DNA of 64,000 bases from Cognataquiflexum rubidum (GCF_022538115.1 NZ_JAKZAL010000020.1:1-64000); one strand, 5' to 3'; positions 9,822 through 18,702 are shown, numbered from the stretch's first letter. Program-made: numbers and translations. The notes: a model not told the origin generated them from the letters alone.

Positions 9822-10463
9822 TCAATTTGCTCCTATTTTATCCGGTTCAGCGATTGAAATCGCCAAAGGAAGACCTTCTTTACCTTTATCAATAAGCGCT
9901 TTTTCGGCAGGATTTTTTCCTGTCAATGCTCTGTATTGATCAGAAGTCAGTCCGACTCTTTCAGCATAAATTTCAAAATACGCTCTCTTTACTTGATCAA
10001 GTACCTCAAGGTACTTTTCATAACTAGTTCCTCTATTGGTCTTAATAGAAACAACAGCGCCACCACTCATTGGATGATCTGAAGATTTTGGATCTCGGTT
10101 AGCTCTTGCTTTTAATGACTGCGGTAAGCCATTAAATAAGGCGATAGCATCCGCATCCGGAGCCCCGAAATTCAAAAGAAAATCTTTGATATCCTCTGAA
10201 AGCAAATCTGTATTGTCGACATATTCACCTTCTACAAGAAGCTGATCATTCGCATTCACCAATATATTGAAGATGTTTCTTTCATTCAATTTGATATCAG
10301 GTGGCGGAACGTTTGGATCCTGCTTGGGAGGAAGGAGGTTTTGAATTCCTTTATCAGAGGCAATGGTAGTAGTGACCAGGAAGAAGATAAGCAACAGAAA
10401 AGCAATGTCCGCCATGGAACCTGCATTTACCTCTTGGGATGTTCTGTTTTTACTTTTGGCCAT
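9822..10463 (-). CDS. exbD: Biopolymer transporter ExbD (first copy)
   Basis: The 213-aa ExbD-type protein has an N-terminal basic stretch, a transmembrane helix with the key Asp (GSMADIAFLLLIFFLV, about 16-31), and a longer periplasmic part than the second copy, including a Pro-rich linker (QDPNVPPPDIKL). It probably pairs with the other ExbD inside the channel. The start codon overlaps the stop of the 109-aa gene by one base. Confidence 0.9.
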   Translation of the reverse strand: MAKSKNRTSQEVNAGSMADIAFLLLIFFLVTTTIASDKGIQNLLPPKQDPNVPPPDIKLNERNIFNILVNANDQLLVEGEYVDNTDLLSEDIKDFLLNFGAPDADAIALFNGLPQSLKARANRDPKSSDHPMSGGAVVSIKTNRGTSYEKYLEVLDQVKRAYFEIYAERVGLTSDQYRALTGKNPAEKALIDKGKEGLPLAISIAEPDKIGAN

Positions 10464-10792
10464 TATTTTACTGCTTTAGAGATTTCAGTTATCACAATCC
10501 CTGCCAAAGCAGCAATTGTCAAAATATAAGTCATAATCAATGTACCTCCGATAAATTTTGACATGCCTTCCGTAAGATTGAACGGATCAGCAGCAAACTT
10601 TGGAGTTACTTCTCCATCAGAAATGGTGAAGGCTATGAAGAACAAAACCAACAAAGCAACAAGTGCTAGGGCTGATTTTAGTAGACTTTTGGGATCATCG
10701 AGTGATTTTATCAAAGGCAATACAACTGCCGCCAACACTGCTACAATTACCAAAAGATCAGATACGTAAAGCATAATATCTATAGAATCCAT
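10463..10792 (-). CDS. Small three-helix membrane protein of the Exb operon
   Basis: The 109-aa protein has three hydrophobic segments (about 7-28, 38-57, 80-105) and no cofactor motif. It sits between exbB and the first exbD, overlapping the latter by one base, so it is very likely made with the proton-channel complex. I do not recognise a named family. Its position suggests an accessory or assembly subunit; that is inference. Confidence 0.75.
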   Translation of the reverse strand: MDSIDIMLYVSDLLVIVAVLAAVVLPLIKSLDDPKSLLKSALALVALLVLFFIAFTISDGEVTPKFAADPFNLTEGMSKFIGGTLIMTYILTIAALAGIVITEISKAVK

Positions 10793-10846
10793 ATCTATTT
10801 TTTCTTTAAGTGTGGAATATTCACATGAACTAAGTTCAGGTGAAAA

Positions 10847-11653
10847 TTATTTTGATAATTTATGCTTCACAAGAATATCAACCAATGAAATGGAAGCATC
10901 TTCCATGGCATTGACCAATGAATCAATCTTGGAAATCAGGTAGTTGTAGAACAACTGAAGGATAATCGCAACGATCAAACCTGCTACAGTTGTCAAAAGG
11001 GCGATTTTAATACCATTTGCAACAAGAGATGGAGAGATATCACCGGCAGCTTCGATCGCATCGAATGCACCGATCATACCGATTACAGTACCCATGAAAC
11101 CCAACATCGGAGCCATAGAAATGAATAGTGAAATCCAAACCAAGCCTTTTTCTAATCGACCCATTTCAACTGATCCGTAGGCGATGATAGACTTTTCTAC
11201 CATGTCAATTCCTTCGCTATATCTCATTAAACCTTGAGTAAAGATCGAAGCAACAGGGCCTTTGGTGTTTCTGGTAACATCTTTGGCAGCTTCAATTCCG
11301 CCTTGACCTAAAGCGTCCTCAACTTTAATCAAAAGCTTCTTGGTGTTTGTAGTAGAAAGGTTTAGAGTGATGATCCTTTCAATAGCAACAGCAAGACCTA
11401 GTATCAAACAGATCAATACCGGTGTCATGTAAAGGGGGTCACCTTCAATGAACTTTTCTTTGATAACTTGGTGGAAACTTTTTTCTTCAGTGATGATCTC
11501 GTCATCAACAATCACTGGAGCCGCTGCGGCTTCTTCCACAACTTCAGTAGTTTCAACTGCGGCAGAATCCTGAGCTTCTGCATCTTGAGCTTTCGTAGTC
11601 ACCGGAAACATCAATATTCCGGAAAGCATGAACAAAGCGATTAACTTTTTCAT
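10847..11653 (-). CDS. exbB: MotA/TolQ/ExbB proton channel protein
   Basis: This 268-aa protein begins with a signal-peptide-like helix (about 3-22) and an Ala/Glu/Val-rich linker (about 23-60). It then has the three-helix MotA/TolQ/ExbB domain: VCLILGLAVAIERI near 80-95 and the long conserved helices ISLFISMAPMLGFMGTVIGMIGAF (about 175-200) and ANGIKIALLTTVAGLIVAI (about 210-230). It forms the inner-membrane proton channel that powers TonB-type transport. It is the first gene of the four-gene unit. The extended N-terminus is common in Bacteroidota members. Confidence 0.92.
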   Translation of the reverse strand: MKKLIALFMLSGILMFPVTTKAQDAEAQDSAAVETTEVVEEAAAAPVIVDDEIITEEKSFHQVIKEKFIEGDPLYMTPVLICLILGLAVAIERIITLNLSTTNTKKLLIKVEDALGQGGIEAAKDVTRNTKGPVASIFTQGLMRYSEGIDMVEKSIIAYGSVEMGRLEKGLVWISLFISMAPMLGFMGTVIGMIGAFDAIEAAGDISPSLVANGIKIALLTTVAGLIVAIILQLFYNYLISKIDSLVNAMEDASISLVDILVKHKLSK

Positions 11654-11993
11654 AGAGTAGTTTTTAAAGAGAATTAAATTAAGGTTAAACGGTTTCTAAA
11701 GTAATAATGAGATTTTAAAGTTATCATTTTTTCATTTCAAATTGCAAAGGAAACTTTCATAAATTTTTTAAAAAGGACATAAGCATTCTTGAATCTGAAA
11801 TTCCCGAAAGCTAAACCAAGGAAAATGAAAGGTTTAGAAAATTTATACAAAAGGACATAGATAGGAAATAAATGGAATGAAAACGGGATTTGAGGAATTT
11901 CTGAGATTAAATCCTTCGTAATTTTGGTTTAAATCAGGTATTTGCCTCTAATTTGGAAGGGACAAAAAAAGTATTCCGTCAGCTAAAAGAAGC
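11654..11993. other. Non-coding stretch upstream of exbB
   Basis: AT-rich sequence upstream of the Exb operon and downstream of tRNA-Ser. A TTACTTTAG near 11697-11705 on the minus strand is a weak -7-like match, but no well-spaced -33 element was found. No coding region or repeat was seen. Confidence 0.4.
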
Positions 11994-12028
11994 AAAAAAA
12001 AAAGATAAGCCGATGACTTATCTTTTTT
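11994..12028 (-). terminator. tRNA-Ser terminator
   Basis: AAGATAAG (12002-12009) and CTTATCTT (12017-12024) form a hairpin. On the minus strand it is followed by a run of about ten T (complement of 11994-12003). It begins one base behind the tRNA-Ser 3' end. Confidence 0.85.
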
Positions 12029-12029
12029 G

Positions 12030-12117
12030 CAGAGAGGAAGGGATTCGAACCCTCGATACCCTTTAGAGGTATACACACTTTCCAGGCGTGCTCCTTCAAC
12101 CACTCGGACACCTCTCT
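12030..12117 (-). tRNA. tRNA-Ser (anticodon GGA)
   Basis: An 88-nt class II tRNA on the minus strand. Acceptor AGAGAGG pairs with CCTCTCT, the discriminator is G (serine identity), and the anticodon loop contains CTGGAAA (anticodon GGA). A long variable arm (TACCTCTAAAGGGTA) is present, and the T loop reads TTCGAAT. No encoded CCA. Confidence 0.95.
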
Positions 12118-12144
12118 ATTTTGATCCTTTTCTGAATCGGAGTG

Positions 12145-12175
12145 CAAAGAAATAAATTAATCAGAGGCTATCCAA
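12145..12175 (-). promoter_or_regulatory. tRNA-Ser promoter
   Basis: Minus strand TTG (12173-12175), 20-bp spacer, TTTCTTTG (12145-12152), one mismatch from TAnnTTTG, followed by GCACTCC exactly as in the rRNA promoter of this window. Confidence 0.6.
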
Positions 12176-12234
12176 GCATATCTAGAAAAATAAGCTTCAA
12201 TCTTGACAAGAACCAAGTCTTCATTTTTTAACAG

Positions 12235-12435
12235 ACGGAAGTTGGAAGACGGAAGACGGAAGTTGGGGGCACTTGGAATTTAAATCAGGGAATCTGTAAA
12301 AAAGTCAGATGACTCATGACCGATGACGTATGTTGGGTTAAGTGGAAGTCGGAAGACGGAAGTTGGGGGCGCTTGAAGTTTAAGAGCAGGAATAAGTAAA
12401 GATGACCAGTGACCGATGACCGATGTTGGATGAAT
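12235..12435. repeat. Two-copy imperfect tandem repeat, 100-bp period
   Basis: GGAAGACGGAAGTTGGGGGC occurs at 12251-12270 and 12351-12370. Each copy continues with CTTG, a TTTAA tract, CAGG, AAT..GTAAA and a GATGACC...GACCGATGAC...ATGTTGG tail. The copies themselves contain 7-8-base sub-repeats (GGAAGAC/GGAAGTT, GACCGAT). No gene lies between 12118 and 12508; this repeat is its main content. Similar short motifs recur at 26963-26996. Confidence 0.8.
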
Positions 12436-12508
12436 CGGGCTTATTGAATATAACTCAGGAAATGAATAGCTGGAGTTTTAATGAAATGGTAGTCTAAAGC
12501 TTTTTCCC

Positions 12509-13582
12509 TTAATTCGGCGCGGACATTTCCCCTGCTATGGGTAATACAAGTTTTCTCCTGACTTCGGCATCATCCGTTTCATTTCCCAAAAGGAACATCA
12601 TCTTGGTAACGGCCGCTTCGGTGGTAATATCGCTGCCACTCAATACACCGATTCTTTTCAAATCCTTGCTTGTATGGTATCTTCCCTGAATGACCCTGCC
12701 ACCGTTACATTGCGACACATTGAGGATGATGATTCCTTTTTTGACTGCTTTTTCCAAGGATTCAATAAACCACTTTTCACTTGGGCTATTGCCGGAACCA
12801 TAAGTTTCTAATACTACTCCCCTCAATCCCTTGATGCTGAAACAGGAATCCAAGACTGCCGCTGTGATGCCGGGAAAAAGCTTGATGATGATCACATTGT
12901 TGTCCAGCTTGTTAAAAAACTTCAGTTTTTTGGTTTCCTCGTAAGGTCTGATCACTGCTAGGTTATAATCAATGATAATCCCTGCTTCTGCCAGGGCAGG
13001 ATAGTTTTCAGATTCGTAAGCATCAAAATGAACGCTCTGCACCTTTTTGGATCGATTGCCTCTCAATAACATATGGTTGAAAAAAATACAGACTTCGGGT
13101 ACCACCGGCTTTCCGTTTGATTTTGCGGAAGCGATCTCCAAGGCAGTCATCAGGTTTTCCCGGGCATCAGACCGCATCGCAGAAATCGGCAACTGCGCAC
13201 CGGTAAATACTACAGGCTTGCTCAGTCCATTGAGCATATAACTCATCATCGAAGCAGAATACGCCATGGTATCTGTGCCATGCAAAATCACAAACCCATC
13301 ATAGCTGTCATAATTTTCATAGATGATATAAGCCATGTCAAACCAATGCTGCATGCTGATATTGGAGGAATCAATCGGTTCAGGAAAGGAAATGACTGTA
13401 ATGGCGATGTTCATATTGGTCAAGGTCGGGACCTTTTCCATAATCTGCCCAAAGTTGAAAGGGACCAAAGCGCCTGATTCGTCATAGGCCATGCCCAAAG
13501 TTCCTCCTGTATAAATAATGAGTACAGAAGAATGAACTGCATTTTTGGCCGCTGTATTGATCCTGATTATTTTATAATTCAT
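12509..13582 (-). CDS. ansA: L-asparaginase, type I
   Basis: The 357-aa cytoplasmic-type asparaginase hydrolyses asparagine to aspartate and ammonia. It shows both catalytic signatures: IIYTGGTLGM (about 23-32, first Thr) and LHGTDTMAYSASMMSYML (about 99-116, Thr-Asp pair). There is no signal peptide. It is the last gene of a seven-gene minus-strand unit, two bases after tatD; the link to the envelope genes upstream is probably only co-transcription. Confidence 0.93.
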   Translation of the reverse strand: MNYKIIRINTAAKNAVHSSVLIIYTGGTLGMAYDESGALVPFNFGQIMEKVPTLTNMNIAITVISFPEPIDSSNISMQHWFDMAYIIYENYDSYDGFVILHGTDTMAYSASMMSYMLNGLSKPVVFTGAQLPISAMRSDARENLMTALEIASAKSNGKPVVPEVCIFFNHMLLRGNRSKKVQSVHFDAYESENYPALAEAGIIIDYNLAVIRPYEETKKLKFFNKLDNNVIIIKLFPGITAAVLDSCFSIKGLRGVVLETYGSGNSPSEKWFIESLEKAVKKGIIILNVSQCNGGRVIQGRYHTSKDLKRIGVLSGSDITTEAAVTKMMFLLGNETDDAEVRRKLVLPIAGEMSAPN

Positions 13583-13584
13583 AA

Positions 13585-14355
13585 CTAAAAATGATGAAAA
13601 ATTTTTCTTGAATTTTCTTCCGTGGTTGCCGAAACCTGCTCCAAAGTACTCATCGTCAAATCCCCTACCCGCTGCGCTATTAAAGGAATGTACTCCGTGG
13701 AGTTCCTTTTGCCCCGATGTGGCACAGGAGCAAGGTAAGGTCCGTCCGTTTCCAAAACCAGATGTTCCAAACCGATTTCCGGCAACACTTTGTCTAATCC
13801 TCCATTCTTGTAGGTTGATACCCCTCCTATCCCAAGCAAAAAACCCAACTCAATGATTTCCTTGGCTTGATCGACTGACCCTGTAAAACAATGGAAGATC
13901 CCTTTCAGGTCATCCGTTTTTTCTTCCCTGATGATGGCGATGGTCTCGTCCATGGATTCCCGGCAATGCAATATGATCGGCCATTTCATTTTCTTTGCCC
14001 ATTGGATCTGGATTTTTAGCGCTTCCTTTTGCTGCTCAAAGAAAGTCTTGTCCCAATACAGGTCAAGTCCCGTCTCTCCTATTCCTGCAAACTCCCGCTT
14101 TCCGATCCATTCCTCCATAATATAGAGCTGCTTTTCAAATTCAGCGTTGACATCGCAGGGATGCAAGCCCATCATGGGGATACAGACACCTGGATTTTCC
14201 ACCTCTGCCTCCAACATCACATCAATGGAATCCACATCGACATTTGGCATGTAGATTTTGTGTACGCCATTCTCCAAAGTCCTCCTTATCACTTCGTCCC
14301 TATCCGCATTATATTTGTCAGAATAGATATGGGCATGTGTATCTGTAAACTTCAT
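13585..14355 (-). CDS. TatD family metal-dependent hydrolase
   Basis: The metal-dependent TIM-barrel hydrolase has N-terminal FTDTHAHIY (first two His), GETGLDLYWD (metal Glu), LHCRES (His) and HCFTGS (His), and a late ETDGPYLAP (Asp). TatD proteins are 3'-5' DNA/RNA exonucleases in DNA repair or turnover. The start at 14355 (MKFTDTHAH) is preferred over 14418, because the metal motif normally lies a few residues from the start and it gives a 4-bp overlap (ATGA) with the upstream glycosyltransferase gene. 256 aa, normal for the family. Confidence 0.93.
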   Translation of the reverse strand: MKFTDTHAHIYSDKYNADRDEVIRRTLENGVHKIYMPNVDVDSIDVMLEAEVENPGVCIPMMGLHPCDVNAEFEKQLYIMEEWIGKREFAGIGETGLDLYWDKTFFEQQKEALKIQIQWAKKMKWPIILHCRESMDETIAIIREEKTDDLKGIFHCFTGSVDQAKEIIELGFLLGIGGVSTYKNGGLDKVLPEIGLEHLVLETDGPYLAPVPHRGKRNSTEYIPLIAQRVGDLTMSTLEQVSATTEENSRKIFHHF

Positions 14356-15458
14356 CCGTATTTTCTCCCTTTCCAGTCTGTTTTTGAAGGCCAAAAATAA
14401 TAAACTATTGTGGACCATGAGGTAAACAAATAATATATTTCAAAAAGGAACAAAGTGGCAATTTTTAATTTTTGACCTGTTTTGAGCGAGAATAAGTAAA
14501 CAAATACGGATTGGATTGCCACTTTAATCAGCCAAACCGTGACTCCTTCAAAAGGATGTAAAAAACACAAATAAATAATACAGGGAAAAAATAAGACCTG
14601 CATAGCCAAAACAGCTCTCCAATACATCGGCAAATCCATTGCTCCATGCATCCACCTCTTTCTTTGGTCCAATAATCCTTTCAGATTTTGTTGAGGCAAA
14701 GTCTCCACGAGATTATCAGCTGAGACATGATGGATAGCTTTATATCCTTTCTTTTCGATGGCTTTGCCCATTTCAAAATCTTCTGTGAGGGAAAATGGAA
14801 TGCCTTCAAATCCTCCCACAGAGTCATATGCCTTTTTTGAAATCAGCATGTTATTTCCCATAGAGGTCACCGAAATATCGAGGTCATTCATCACCTTGAC
14901 CATCCCCAACGAAAGCCACCAATCGAAGGCTTGCATCTTTGAGAATGTAGCATCAGCACCGATATGCGTGATGCCGGTGACGATACCGGCATCAGCGTTT
15001 TTTTGAGTCAAAACCATGGATTTGACCCATTTTGATGGAACCGCACAATCTGCGTCCGTGAAAAGGTACATGTCTCCCCCCGCGGATTTAGCCATTTGGG
15101 AAAGGGCGTTCGCTTTGCCGTTCCTTCTCTTACCATCGCCTTCAACCACCTCCACCAATATGGAATTGGAATGGTTAACCACCCAAGAACTGAGGATTGC
15201 GGCTGTCCCGTCTGTGCTTCTGTCATTTCCAAAGACAAATTGGATCCTGTCTTTTGGGTAATCAAGTTTCTCTATGGAATCAAGACAACGCGGTAAGTTT
15301 TGAGCTTCATTCCTACAAGGAATCAATACACTGACTTTTGGAAAATCCGGTTTTTGGGCTTCGCCGTATTTTTCAAAATTCATCTGAAGCAAAACCACAA
15401 GCAAAAAATCCTGCAACAGCAATAAAAAAACCACTATTACCGCCAATCCATAAATCAT
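14352..15458 (-). CDS. Glycosyltransferase family 2, membrane bound
   Basis: The 368-aa processive-type transferase has an N-terminal membrane helix, then the GT-A fold with SVLIPCRNEA, NDRSTDGT, TDADC (DxD-like), a later ED motif (SLTEDFEMG) and QRKRWMHG (Q/RxxRW type), followed by two or three C-terminal helices. This is the layout of enzymes that build beta-linked polysaccharide at the inner membrane. It overlaps the deacetylase gene upstream and tatD downstream by 4 bp each. Next to a NodB-type deacetylase it may make a hexosamine polymer or glycolipid; the sugar is not known. Confidence 0.85.
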   Translation of the reverse strand: MIYGLAVIVVFLLLLQDFLLVVLLQMNFEKYGEAQKPDFPKVSVLIPCRNEAQNLPRCLDSIEKLDYPKDRIQFVFGNDRSTDGTAAILSSWVVNHSNSILVEVVEGDGKRRNGKANALSQMAKSAGGDMYLFTDADCAVPSKWVKSMVLTQKNADAGIVTGITHIGADATFSKMQAFDWWLSLGMVKVMNDLDISVTSMGNNMLISKKAYDSVGGFEGIPFSLTEDFEMGKAIEKKGYKAIHHVSADNLVETLPQQNLKGLLDQRKRWMHGAMDLPMYWRAVLAMQVLFFPCIIYLCFLHPFEGVTVWLIKVAIQSVFVYLFSLKTGQKLKIATLFLFEIYYLFTSWSTIVYYFWPSKTDWKGRKYG

Positions 15459-16084
15459 AACAAGCCTGTTTGAAAGCCCTTGTCTATTATAAAATCCAGA
15501 TAATCGGGCAATACCTTCTTAACAACCCTTTCTGTTTTTTGTTGGTCGTGAAAAAGTACGATTGATCCGTTTCGGCTGTACTGCATGGTTTTGGACAGGC
15601 ATTTCTCCGCACTTTGATCCTGGTCATAATCTCCGGTCAAAACATCCCACATGACGATCTGATGATGTGCTAGTACAAGCTTTGATTGGCTTTTGCTGAT
15701 CTTACCATAAGGAGGACGGAAATTTACCGGGCTTACATCAAGGGTATCCTGAAGGATCTTCTGGCACTTTTCAATATTTTCCAGATACAAGGCATCAGGA
15801 TTTCGGTATCCGTCCAAATGGTTAAAAGTGTGGTTACCGATTCCGTTTCCTGCTTGGATTACTTCTTTGGCAAGGTTAGGATGCTTTTCGACATTTGCCC
15901 CGACCATAAAAAACGTGGCTTTCATATCTCTTTTTGAAAGCTCATTCAATACGAAATCCGTAATCCCCGGTACCGGACCATCATCAAAGGTCAGGTAAAT
16001 CGTCTTTTCATCCCGGTTTTTGTTCCAGATAAATTTATCGAAAACTTTCGGGATCAAGGAGGGCACATGATGCATCCAGACCAT
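15455..16084 (-). CDS. Polysaccharide deacetylase (NodB/CE4)
   Basis: The 209-aa protein has the CE4 motifs in order: LTFDDGP (about 30; catalytic and metal Asp), GNHTFNH (about 82; His-His metal pair), RPPYGK (about 122), and a late LFHD motif. It removes N-acetyl groups from a carbohydrate polymer such as peptidoglycan or poly-N-acetylglucosamine. No clear signal peptide is seen, so its location is uncertain. It lies between the phosphatase gene (1 base) and a glycosyltransferase (4-bp overlap), so a joint role in envelope or extracellular polysaccharide is likely. Confidence 0.9.
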   Translation of the reverse strand: MVWMHHVPSLIPKVFDKFIWNKNRDEKTIYLTFDDGPVPGITDFVLNELSKRDMKATFFMVGANVEKHPNLAKEVIQAGNGIGNHTFNHLDGYRNPDALYLENIEKCQKILQDTLDVSPVNFRPPYGKISKSQSKLVLAHHQIVMWDVLTGDYDQDQSAEKCLSKTMQYSRNGSIVLFHDQQKTERVVKKVLPDYLDFIIDKGFQTGLL

Positions 16085-16085
16085 T

Positions 16086-17318
16086 TTATTGCAATCTTAA
16101 GCTGAGCAGGGTAATGTCGTCCCTTTGCTCACCACCGGTGGAAAAAATTCTCAATTCCTCAAAAAACAGCTGATGAAACACACTTGGATCAAGGCAAAGG
16201 TGGCTTTTGACAAATTGATTGAAGCGGTCATCTCCATATTCCTTTTCATTCTTGTCAAAGCTTTCGGTCAAGCCATCCGTATAAAGATGAAGTGTAAAGC
16301 CTTTAAGATGGATTCTTTTGCCCACTTCCAGGAATGGCAATTCTTCAAATGCCCCAAGTACAGTCGTCCCTGCACCCAATGTCTCTGTTCTTTTTTCTCC
16401 CTCCCAACACAATACCGGAGGATTGTGCCCGGCATTGACGTAGGTCAGTTCCCTTTTTTTGTAATTGTAATAACCTAGAAAAAAAGTAATGAAGCGCTCC
16501 CCTTTGGTATTGTCAAAGATGGTATAATTCAACTGCTCCACGATCATCTTCAAATCTGAAGAACTCCTCAGTAAAGTCCTCAATGCTGCCTGGAAATTGG
16601 ACATGAGCAAAGCCGCCGGCATGCCCTTGCCTGAGACATCGGCAATACAGAAAAAGACCTCTTCCTCGGATTTTTGGATCAGATCATAATAATCTCCGCC
16701 TACCGTAGAATGGGGAATGTAAGTCACTTTGGCTTTGAGCTTGTCAGTCTGTGGAAGGACTGCAGGAAAAAGCATCCGCTGCACATTGGATGCGATTTCC
16801 ATTTCCTTATTGAGCCTTTCCTGCTCAAGTTGCCGCTTGGCAAAGCGCTTGTTTTCCAATGCCACCACCATGATATTGGTCAGGGCTTGGGTAAAATCAA
16901 GGTCTAAGTCCTCTTTTTCATCTTTCTTTTTGAGAAAAAGAATGGCAAGCATTTTCTCCTTGTGGAAAACAGGAAGGTAATTTTCAAGTTCAGCAAACGA
17001 GAAACCTTCCCCAACCTCAATATTCAATTCTCCGCTCGCTTTGTCAAAATTTATTTTTTCAGAAAGAATAGCATCAGGGACTTTGCTTTTGATCCCGTGG
17101 CTGATTTTTTTTTCAAAGTGGTCATGGTTTGACATGTACAAAAGAATAGACTTGATATTCAAATGCACCAAGCAGGTAAATTTGAATATATCAAAAAGCA
17201 CAGCCGCAGACTTATTCTCATTGATTGCCTGGGTGATTTCCAAGAGTGCCTTGAGCTCAAGTTCCTTCTTTTGATATTTGACTAGTTGTACGGTCACGTC
17301 AGTTTTTTTAGAGGGCAT
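16086..17318 (-). CDS. SpoIIE-type PP2C serine phosphatase with GAF-like sensor
   Basis: The first ~170 residues look like a GAF-type sensory domain. A linker helix (KRQLEQERLNKEMEIASNVQRMLFP) leads to a PPM/SpoIIE phosphatase domain with GGDYYDL, DVSGKGMPAALLM, NAGHNPP and LYTDGLTE, where the Asp residues bind the metals. Such proteins dephosphorylate anti-anti-sigma or similar partner proteins, but no partner gene is seen here. The start is set at 17318 (MPSKKTDV): an earlier start (17414) would read deep into the upstream gene. The overlap with that gene is 11 bp. Confidence 0.87.
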   Translation of the reverse strand: MPSKKTDVTVQLVKYQKKELELKALLEITQAINENKSAAVLFDIFKFTCLVHLNIKSILLYMSNHDHFEKKISHGIKSKVPDAILSEKINFDKASGELNIEVGEGFSFAELENYLPVFHKEKMLAILFLKKKDEKEDLDLDFTQALTNIMVVALENKRFAKRQLEQERLNKEMEIASNVQRMLFPAVLPQTDKLKAKVTYIPHSTVGGDYYDLIQKSEEEVFFCIADVSGKGMPAALLMSNFQAALRTLLRSSSDLKMIVEQLNYTIFDNTKGERFITFFLGYYNYKKRELTYVNAGHNPPVLCWEGEKRTETLGAGTTVLGAFEELPFLEVGKRIHLKGFTLHLYTDGLTESFDKNEKEYGDDRFNQFVKSHLCLDPSVFHQLFFEELRIFSTGGEQRDDITLLSLRLQ

Positions 17319-17559
17319 TATGTTCCATAAGGCCTTTTTTGGTGGCGAGGTAAAATAAATCCTTTCCTTTTGCATCAAAATCCACCGTACCGAAAACCTC
17401 ATCGTCAGGTGCAAAAAGACATCTGATATATCCTTTCGAATGGAGAGCTTTCAAGGTAACCAAAAGCCTTTGGTCTTCCCATCCCAAGGTTTCTTTCAGG
17501 TAACTAAAGGGCTGGACGAAATACAATTCATCCAGTAAATCAAACTCATTGTCAGTCAT
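17308..17559 (-). CDS. Small conserved protein, winged-helix-like
   Basis: The 83-aa acidic protein has no signal or membrane segment. Predicted helices followed by a short beta hairpin (LLVTLKALHSKGYIRCLF...) look like a winged-helix fold, but no family is recognised. It overlaps the phosphatase gene by 11 bp and follows a glycosyltransferase by 24 bp. The tight coupling suggests it acts with the phosphatase, as regulator or partner; that is inference only. Confidence 0.7.
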   Translation of the reverse strand: MTDNEFDLLDELYFVQPFSYLKETLGWEDQRLLVTLKALHSKGYIRCLFAPDDEVFGTVDFDAKGKDLFYLATKKGLMEHNAL

Positions 17560-17583
17560 TTTATTTTGTATTCAGACCCAAAA

Positions 17584-18702
17584 TTAACCCTTCCCAGAAG
17601 AATATCTGCCTTTCCACTCAAATTTTACAAATAAAGCCCCGAGTGCACTTACAAGAACGTAAACAGGATGGACTATTCCCGTGAACAAAAACCAGATCCA
17701 ATGCGGTCTCATCCCGAAACTCCTCAAAAAATTTCCCAAGGTTTGTGTTTCAAAGTAAATCTTCAAAATCCAGACTGCTGCAAATACCAACATCCCGGGG
17801 ATTCCCATAAAAAGAAGGGAAAAACTCAAGAGGAAGGCAACCTGAACAGCAACCGGGAGGACTGAAGCGAAGGTATGGGAGAATGATTTGTGGGAATTCC
17901 ATTTTGATGCCCATCTGATTCTTTGTGAAAAGAGTGCCTTCAAAGAACCTTGCGGCTGAGTAAAAACAAGATTTTCTTTCAGGTAAACAACAGATTCCGG
18001 TCCGAATTTATTGACCATCTTTTTCAATAAAAACTCATCATCTCCCGACAAAAGACCCTCATTCCCCTGATATCCCTCTACCTCCAAAAAGGCCGATTTT
18101 CTATAAGCCATATTGGCCGCACTGCACATGATGGGAGAACCCATAAAAAACCCGGCCTGCGTGACCAACAGGATACTCGCCCATTCGATCTGTTGGAAAT
18201 TTTCAAAAAAACCGATATCTACTTTGGGTAAAACAGGACCTGCGACCATTTTTATGCTTTCATCGGAAAAGGGCCGGATCATTTTCTCCACCCAATCCGT
18301 GGGTAGAAAACAATCTGCATCGGTAGTCAGGATAAGACTTCCAAAGGCTTTTTTGATTCCGGTTTTCAGTGCGGCTTTCTTTCCTTCACCTTCGGTTTCT
18401 AGCGAATGGACATCCAATTGCTCATCTGATAGTGATTCAATCAATTCATCAAGCTTCTTTTTCCCACCATCTTCACTATGGTCATTGATAAAAACAAGCT
18501 GTAGCGGCCTAAGGGAAAGGCCTGACAATTGGCCAAAAATTGTTGGAATATTTTGTTCTTCATTCCTGTAGGGAATCAAAATGGTAACCAACTCAGGCTC
18601 TCTATATTCGGGAAAAATTTGGGGTTTTTGCTTCCAGGTTTTGCCCAATAAAAGCAGCAGAAGCCCATAAACTATCCCAAACAAAAGGTAAAATGTTAGC
18701 AT
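17584..18702 (-). CDS. Glycosyltransferase family 2, membrane bound (first of operon)
   Basis: The 372-aa protein has an N-terminal transmembrane helix, GT-A motifs VTILIPYRNEEQN, NDHSEDG, TTDADC, SGDDEF and QRIRWASK, and C-terminal helices. It is a paralogue in layout of the transferase at 14352 but clearly diverged. It is the first gene of the seven-gene minus-strand unit, and its start is 21 bp from the divergent ruvC start, so the two promoters must overlap. Confidence 0.85.
   Translation of the reverse strand: MLTFYLLFGIVYGLLLLLLGKTWKQKPQIFPEYREPELVTILIPYRNEEQNIPTIFGQLSGLSLRPLQLVFINDHSEDGGKKKLDELIESLSDEQLDVHSLETEGEGKKAALKTGIKKAFGSLILTTDADCFLPTDWVEKMIRPFSDESIKMVAGPVLPKVDIGFFENFQQIEWASILLVTQAGFFMGSPIMCSAANMAYRKSAFLEVEGYQGNEGLLSGDDEFLLKKMVNKFGPESVVYLKENLVFTQPQGSLKALFSQRIRWASKWNSHKSFSHTFASVLPVAVQVAFLLSFSLLFMGIPGMLVFAAVWILKIYFETQTLGNFLRSFGMRPHWIWFLFTGIVHPVYVLVSALGALFVKFEWKGRYSSGKG

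Noticed and set aside
12235-12435. CRISPR-like array
   Set aside because: Only two copies with a 100-bp period and internal sub-repeats; no constant repeat with variable spacers and no cas genes.
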